Part shown: one piece after another, positions 61,257 to 64,000 of the stretch | Layout: each line of letters begins with the position of its first letter | How positions within the stretch are numbered: the stretch's first letter is position 1 | Origin: Pseudomonas sp. Root562 | Lineage (GTDB): Bacteria > Pseudomonadota > Gammaproteobacteria > Pseudomonadales > Pseudomonadaceae | NCBI RefSeq assembly: GCF_001427125.1 | Contig: NZ_LMGK01000023.1 | Location: 289,308-353,307 of the forward strand | Length of the DNA: 64,000 bases | Reading direction: 5' to 3' | The notes under the pieces: model-generated | What the model saw: the letters and a program-made list of their open reading frames with translations, nothing else | What the model was told of the DNA's origin: nothing | Database searches by the model: none | Made by a program: the position numbers and the translations under genes

Positions 61257-64000
61257 ATGGATTACTCACGCATCAGGGGCATGGAATCAGGACAGCGCCT
61301 CGCTTTCGAAGAGCTCATTTGTCAGCTGGCACACCTTGACCGGCCAGCCGCTTACGCAGAATTCAGGCGAATTGAAGGTGCAGGGGGAGACGGCGGGATC
61401 GAGGCCTACTGGTTGCTCAAAGACACAAGCGAAATCGGCTACCAAGCGAAATACTATTTAAAGTCCAGCGAGATTGACTGGGCCAATATTGACGAGTCAG
61501 TTAAACAAGCTCTCACGATTCATCCTTCTCTGACAAAGTATGTCATTGCCATTCCATGTGACCTTACTGATAAGACAGGTCGAAAAGGCGGAGGCATGAC
61601 CGGATGGGAGCATTGGGCAACGCACAAGGCTAAGTGGGAAAGCCTTGCTCCTAAAGGGAAACAAGTAGAATTTGTTCCCTGGCCAGCCTCTACCATTACT
61701 GAGCGGCTGATACGAGCGAACGCTGAAGGGCTTCGTAATTTTTGGTTTGGCGATGTTGAGCTTTCGGAATGTTGGTTCAGAGAAAAGATTGAGCTATCAG
61801 TTAAGTCTTTGGAAGAGCGCTATCATCCCGAGGATCACGTTGAAGTACGAATCGAAAAGCTATTCAAAGCAGCGCTTCATGATGAAAGCGTAGCTTCTGA
61901 GATCCGGAGTCAAATAGCCAAGCTCTGTGACGCGATTAGCCTGGAAAAGGTTGAGAGAAATCTAGGCGAAAAGGCAATCCCCATAGCCATTAACATCCGC
62001 GAATCAGCTAAAAGCCTTGAGAAATTGGCGCTAGACATAACAACAGACCCGTGGCGCCCATGGCCCATTGCAGAATGCACAGAATCCGCCACTGAAATCA
62101 GCAAGCAATTGTCACAGTTGTGGAATGCCAAATGGGAGTCTGACGCATCCAAAGAAAAACCCAAAAACGGGCATGACCAAGATTCGAGCGACTTAGAATA
62201 CAGACTCGGCAGAATTGGCGGTGAAGTCGATTCTCTGCTCTCGTTACTCGGAGGCCAGTATTTTGACGGAGAGAACTCACGAACGATCCTCTTATATGGC
62301 AGAGCGGGAACAGGCAAATCTCACCTATTGGGGAATATTGCGCAACGGGCCGTATCGGAGGGAAGAAGGGCGATATTGATCTTGGGGCAGCATCTTAGCG
62401 GTGGCAACCTCTGGAAACAGATCACGTCAAGGCTAGAGCTGGGCGATATCACCTCTGACGTCTTCCTTAAAACTCTAAGCGCTGCGTGCGAGGCTACTGG
62501 TAAACGAGGCCTACTGTTAGTCGACGCCATAAATGAAGGGGCTGGCCGGAGGCTCTGGAATGCTGAGCTGGCAGAGTTTATCACTAAAGTTGAAAAGTAC
62601 CGTAACTTGGTACTGGTAATCAGCTGCCGAACTGAGTACATGAAGAATATAATCCCAGAGCCGGTGCTTGACAGGTTGCCCTCTTTTGAAGTCCGAGGCT
62701 TTGAGACGGCTGGCGAGCAAGCAAGGGCAGCCCGAATTTATCTTAGCAAGCGTGGAATATCTCAGCCAAACAGCCCCTGGCTATCTGAGGAGTTTGTAAA
62801 TCCGCTCTTTCTTAGAAGTGCATGTATCGCCCTTCAAAAAGACAAAAAAACCTCATTCCCACTAGGGCTAAATGGAACTAGAGACGTATTTATATTCTAT
62901 CTAAAAAGCATCGCTCGAAATCTAGGGGTAGGCCAGGACGGCACCGAGACTTTAGTACCGCCTACTATCCAAGCTCTGGGCGCAATAGCTTTGGACATGG
63001 CGGACAAACGCCGTGACTACGTTCCTCAGAACCAAGCCATACAAATCGTAGGGCAGCGATTTGAGGGTCATCCTGCACCAACAGGCACAAACTGGCTTGA
63101 AGTACTTCAGCGCAATGGGCTGTTCAGGGTAGATCCAGGCCAACAAAGTGATGGTGGCAACCTATTTGATTACCCAGAAGACATCATCCGATTCAGCTTT
63201 CAGAGATTGCAGGATCATCTGATGGCTGATGCCCTACTCAAAGAGGTTCAAGACCCTTCGGCAGCACTTGAGAATGGCTCTCTCAGCTTTATTCATGATG
63301 GCGATCAACTCGATTGGGAGTGGACTGGCCTGGTTGAAGCTCTTTCCATACAGCTGCCTGAGCGCTTCAATAGAGAACTGCTAGATCTATTGCCTGGCGA
63401 CATCAATACCTGGGCAAACGATTATGAAGTTCGCGAATCGTTTATTGAGAGCCTGAAGTGGCGCAACAGTAGTGCCTTCACGGAACGAACCTTCGAAATA
63501 TACGAAGCACTCCAGAACTATTTCAATAATTACTTCGACATCATTATTCAACTCAGCACGATCCCTGACCACCCTTTTAACGCACAGTTCACTCACAAAA
63601 AGCTGCTCAGCATGAAGATAGCTGAGCGCGATTCATTCTGGACTCGCCAGATCAACGATCTCTCTCTTGACGAGGGAAGTATCACCCGACGCTTGATTGA
63701 TTGGAGCGCACTTGAACAAAGTGAGGATGCAGCCCCCAATATTCAGTACCTCTGTGCTATTACCCTCACCTGGTTCACCTCTAGCACATGTAGGGAGCTT
63801 CGGGACAAAGCAACGAAGGCCCTCACCTCGTTGCTACGTCACAACCTGAGCCTCTACAAAGAACTGAGTGAGGCCTTCCAGACCGTTGATGACCTTTACG
63901 TCGTTGAGCGCCTGCACACCGCCGCTTACGGTGCCTGCTGTATAGACCCAAGCAAAGACCGGTTGCCGATATTCGCAGAGGTTGCCTACCGATCCGTGTT
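61257..64000 (+). CDS. Mrr-like nuclease-STAND NTPase, Avs4-like antiphage protein (incomplete at right edge)
   Basis: An uninterrupted frame of at least 914 residues that leaves the window. Residues 1-150 resemble an Mrr-type PD-(D/E)xK nuclease: FEELICQLA, GGDGGIE with D45 and E49, and YQAKYY with Q63 and K65. Residues about 335-600 form a STAND ATPase: Walker A GRAGTGKS (348-355), Walker B LLLVDAINEG with D423 and N426-E427. The rest is helical and repeat-like (the expected phage-protein sensor). Known Avs4 proteins have this order and recognise phage portal. Lower GC and more AGA, ATA and TTA codons than its neighbours suggest horizontal gain. The ATG at 61257 is preferred (weak GGA); 61281 is the alternative. 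Confidence 0.85.
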   Translation, partial: MDYSRIRGMESGQRLAFEELICQLAHLDRPAAYAEFRRIEGAGGDGGIEAYWLLKDTSEIGYQAKYYLKSSEIDWANIDESVKQALTIHPSLTKYVIAIPCDLTDKTGRKGGGMTGWEHWATHKAKWESLAPKGKQVEFVPWPASTITERLIRANAEGLRNFWFGDVELSECWFREKIELSVKSLEERYHPEDHVEVRIEKLFKAALHDESVASEIRSQIAKLCDAISLEKVERNLGEKAIPIAINIRESAKSLEKLALDITTDPWRPWPIAECTESATEISKQLSQLWNAKWESDASKEKPKNGHDQDSSDLEYRLGRIGGEVDSLLSLLGGQYFDGENSRTILLYGRAGTGKSHLLGNIAQRAVSEGRRAILILGQHLSGGNLWKQITSRLELGDITSDVFLKTLSAACEATGKRGLLLVDAINEGAGRRLWNAELAEFITKVEKYRNLVLVISCRTEYMKNIIPEPVLDRLPSFEVRGFETAGEQARAARIYLSKRGISQPNSPWLSEEFVNPLFLRSACIALQKDKKTSFPLGLNGTRDVFIFYLKSIARNLGVGQDGTETLVPPTIQALGAIALDMADKRRDYVPQNQAIQIVGQRFEGHPAPTGTNWLEVLQRNGLFRVDPGQQSDGGNLFDYPEDIIRFSFQRLQDHLMADALLKEVQDPSAALENGSLSFIHDGDQLDWEWTGLVEALSIQLPERFNRELLDLLPGDINTWANDYEVRESFIESLKWRNSSAFTERTFEIYEALQNYFNNYFDIIIQLSTIPDHPFNAQFTHKKLLSMKIAERDSFWTRQINDLSLDEGSITRRLIDWSALEQSEDAAPNIQYLCAITLTWFTSSTCRELRDKATKALTSLLRHNLSLYKELSEAFQTVDDLYVVERLHTAAYGACCIDPSKDRLPIFAEVAYRSV

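Noticed and set aside
61168..61461. 97-codon frame at the start of the island
   Set aside because: It overlaps the Avs-like frame in another phase, and its product has no motif, whereas the Avs frame has nuclease signatures over the same bases.
1..64000. CRISPR arrays, rRNA, tRNA, complete insertion sequences
   Set aside because: No evenly spaced direct repeats, no tRNA cloverleaf and no transposase gene were found on either strand. The spaced repeats present are palindromic REP types.

Overview
The window is high-GC chromosomal DNA of a Pseudomonas, most likely of the fluorescens group. Gene content and order follow the P. aeruginosa PAO1 chromosome closely (aldehyde dehydrogenase-eat-eutBC, ppa, xseB-ispA-dxs, ribA-pgpA-thiL-nusB-ribH-ribBA-ribE-ribD-nrdR, a cnoX-like gene, the zinc-responsive DUF2796/ABC/DUF3299 operon, oprG, two SDR genes). 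The gaps are rich in Pseudomonas-type REP doublets. These calls come from reading translated sequence and recalled synteny; no database search was run. Layout: 1-4.8 kb holds ethanolamine catabolism (aldehyde dehydrogenase tail, permease, EutB, EutC) with an exact sigma-54 promoter before eat. 5-8.5 kb holds dedA-like, mtfA-like, ppa and a CI/LexA-type repressor. 8.5-18.7 kb is one leftward six-gene operon around a YfaS-type alpha-2-macroglobulin (two YfaP paralogues, YfaA, YfaT, YfaS, YfaQ). 18.8-20.1 kb is a Fic protein behind two tandem palindromes. 20.2-25.4 kb holds xseB-ispA-dxs and a BtuB-like receptor. 25.4-33.7 kb is a leftward block for cobalamin uptake, riboflavin, thiamine and phosphatidylglycerol metabolism ending at nrdR. 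33.8-36.4 kb holds a lipoprotein, a methyltransferase, CnoX and a small unknown. 36.5-39.75 kb is the likely Zur-controlled zinc operon. 40-42.7 kb holds oprG with an Anr box and two SDR-type genes. 43-47.3 kb is lhr, then an MscS-family channel, an MFS transporter, and a four-gene DUF72-EEP-ClsB-YbhN operon. 55.2-60.6 kb holds a hydrolase/DUF3182 pair, a GlxA-type regulator with a divergent cysteine hydrolase, and an rclC/rclR pair. The last 2.7 kb, after a 667-base gap without a gene, differ in base and codon use. They carry an open reading frame that runs off the right edge and codes for an Mrr-like nuclease fused to a STAND NTPase, an Avs4-like antiphage protein. This is probably the left edge of a defence island and is the most promising place for an undescribed system. 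Functional links: EutBC needs adenosylcobalamin, and BtuB and BtuF-like uptake genes lie 20 kb away. The rib genes supply flavin. The zinc operon, oprG and rcl genes form a set of stress and metal responses whose operators can partly be read from the DNA.
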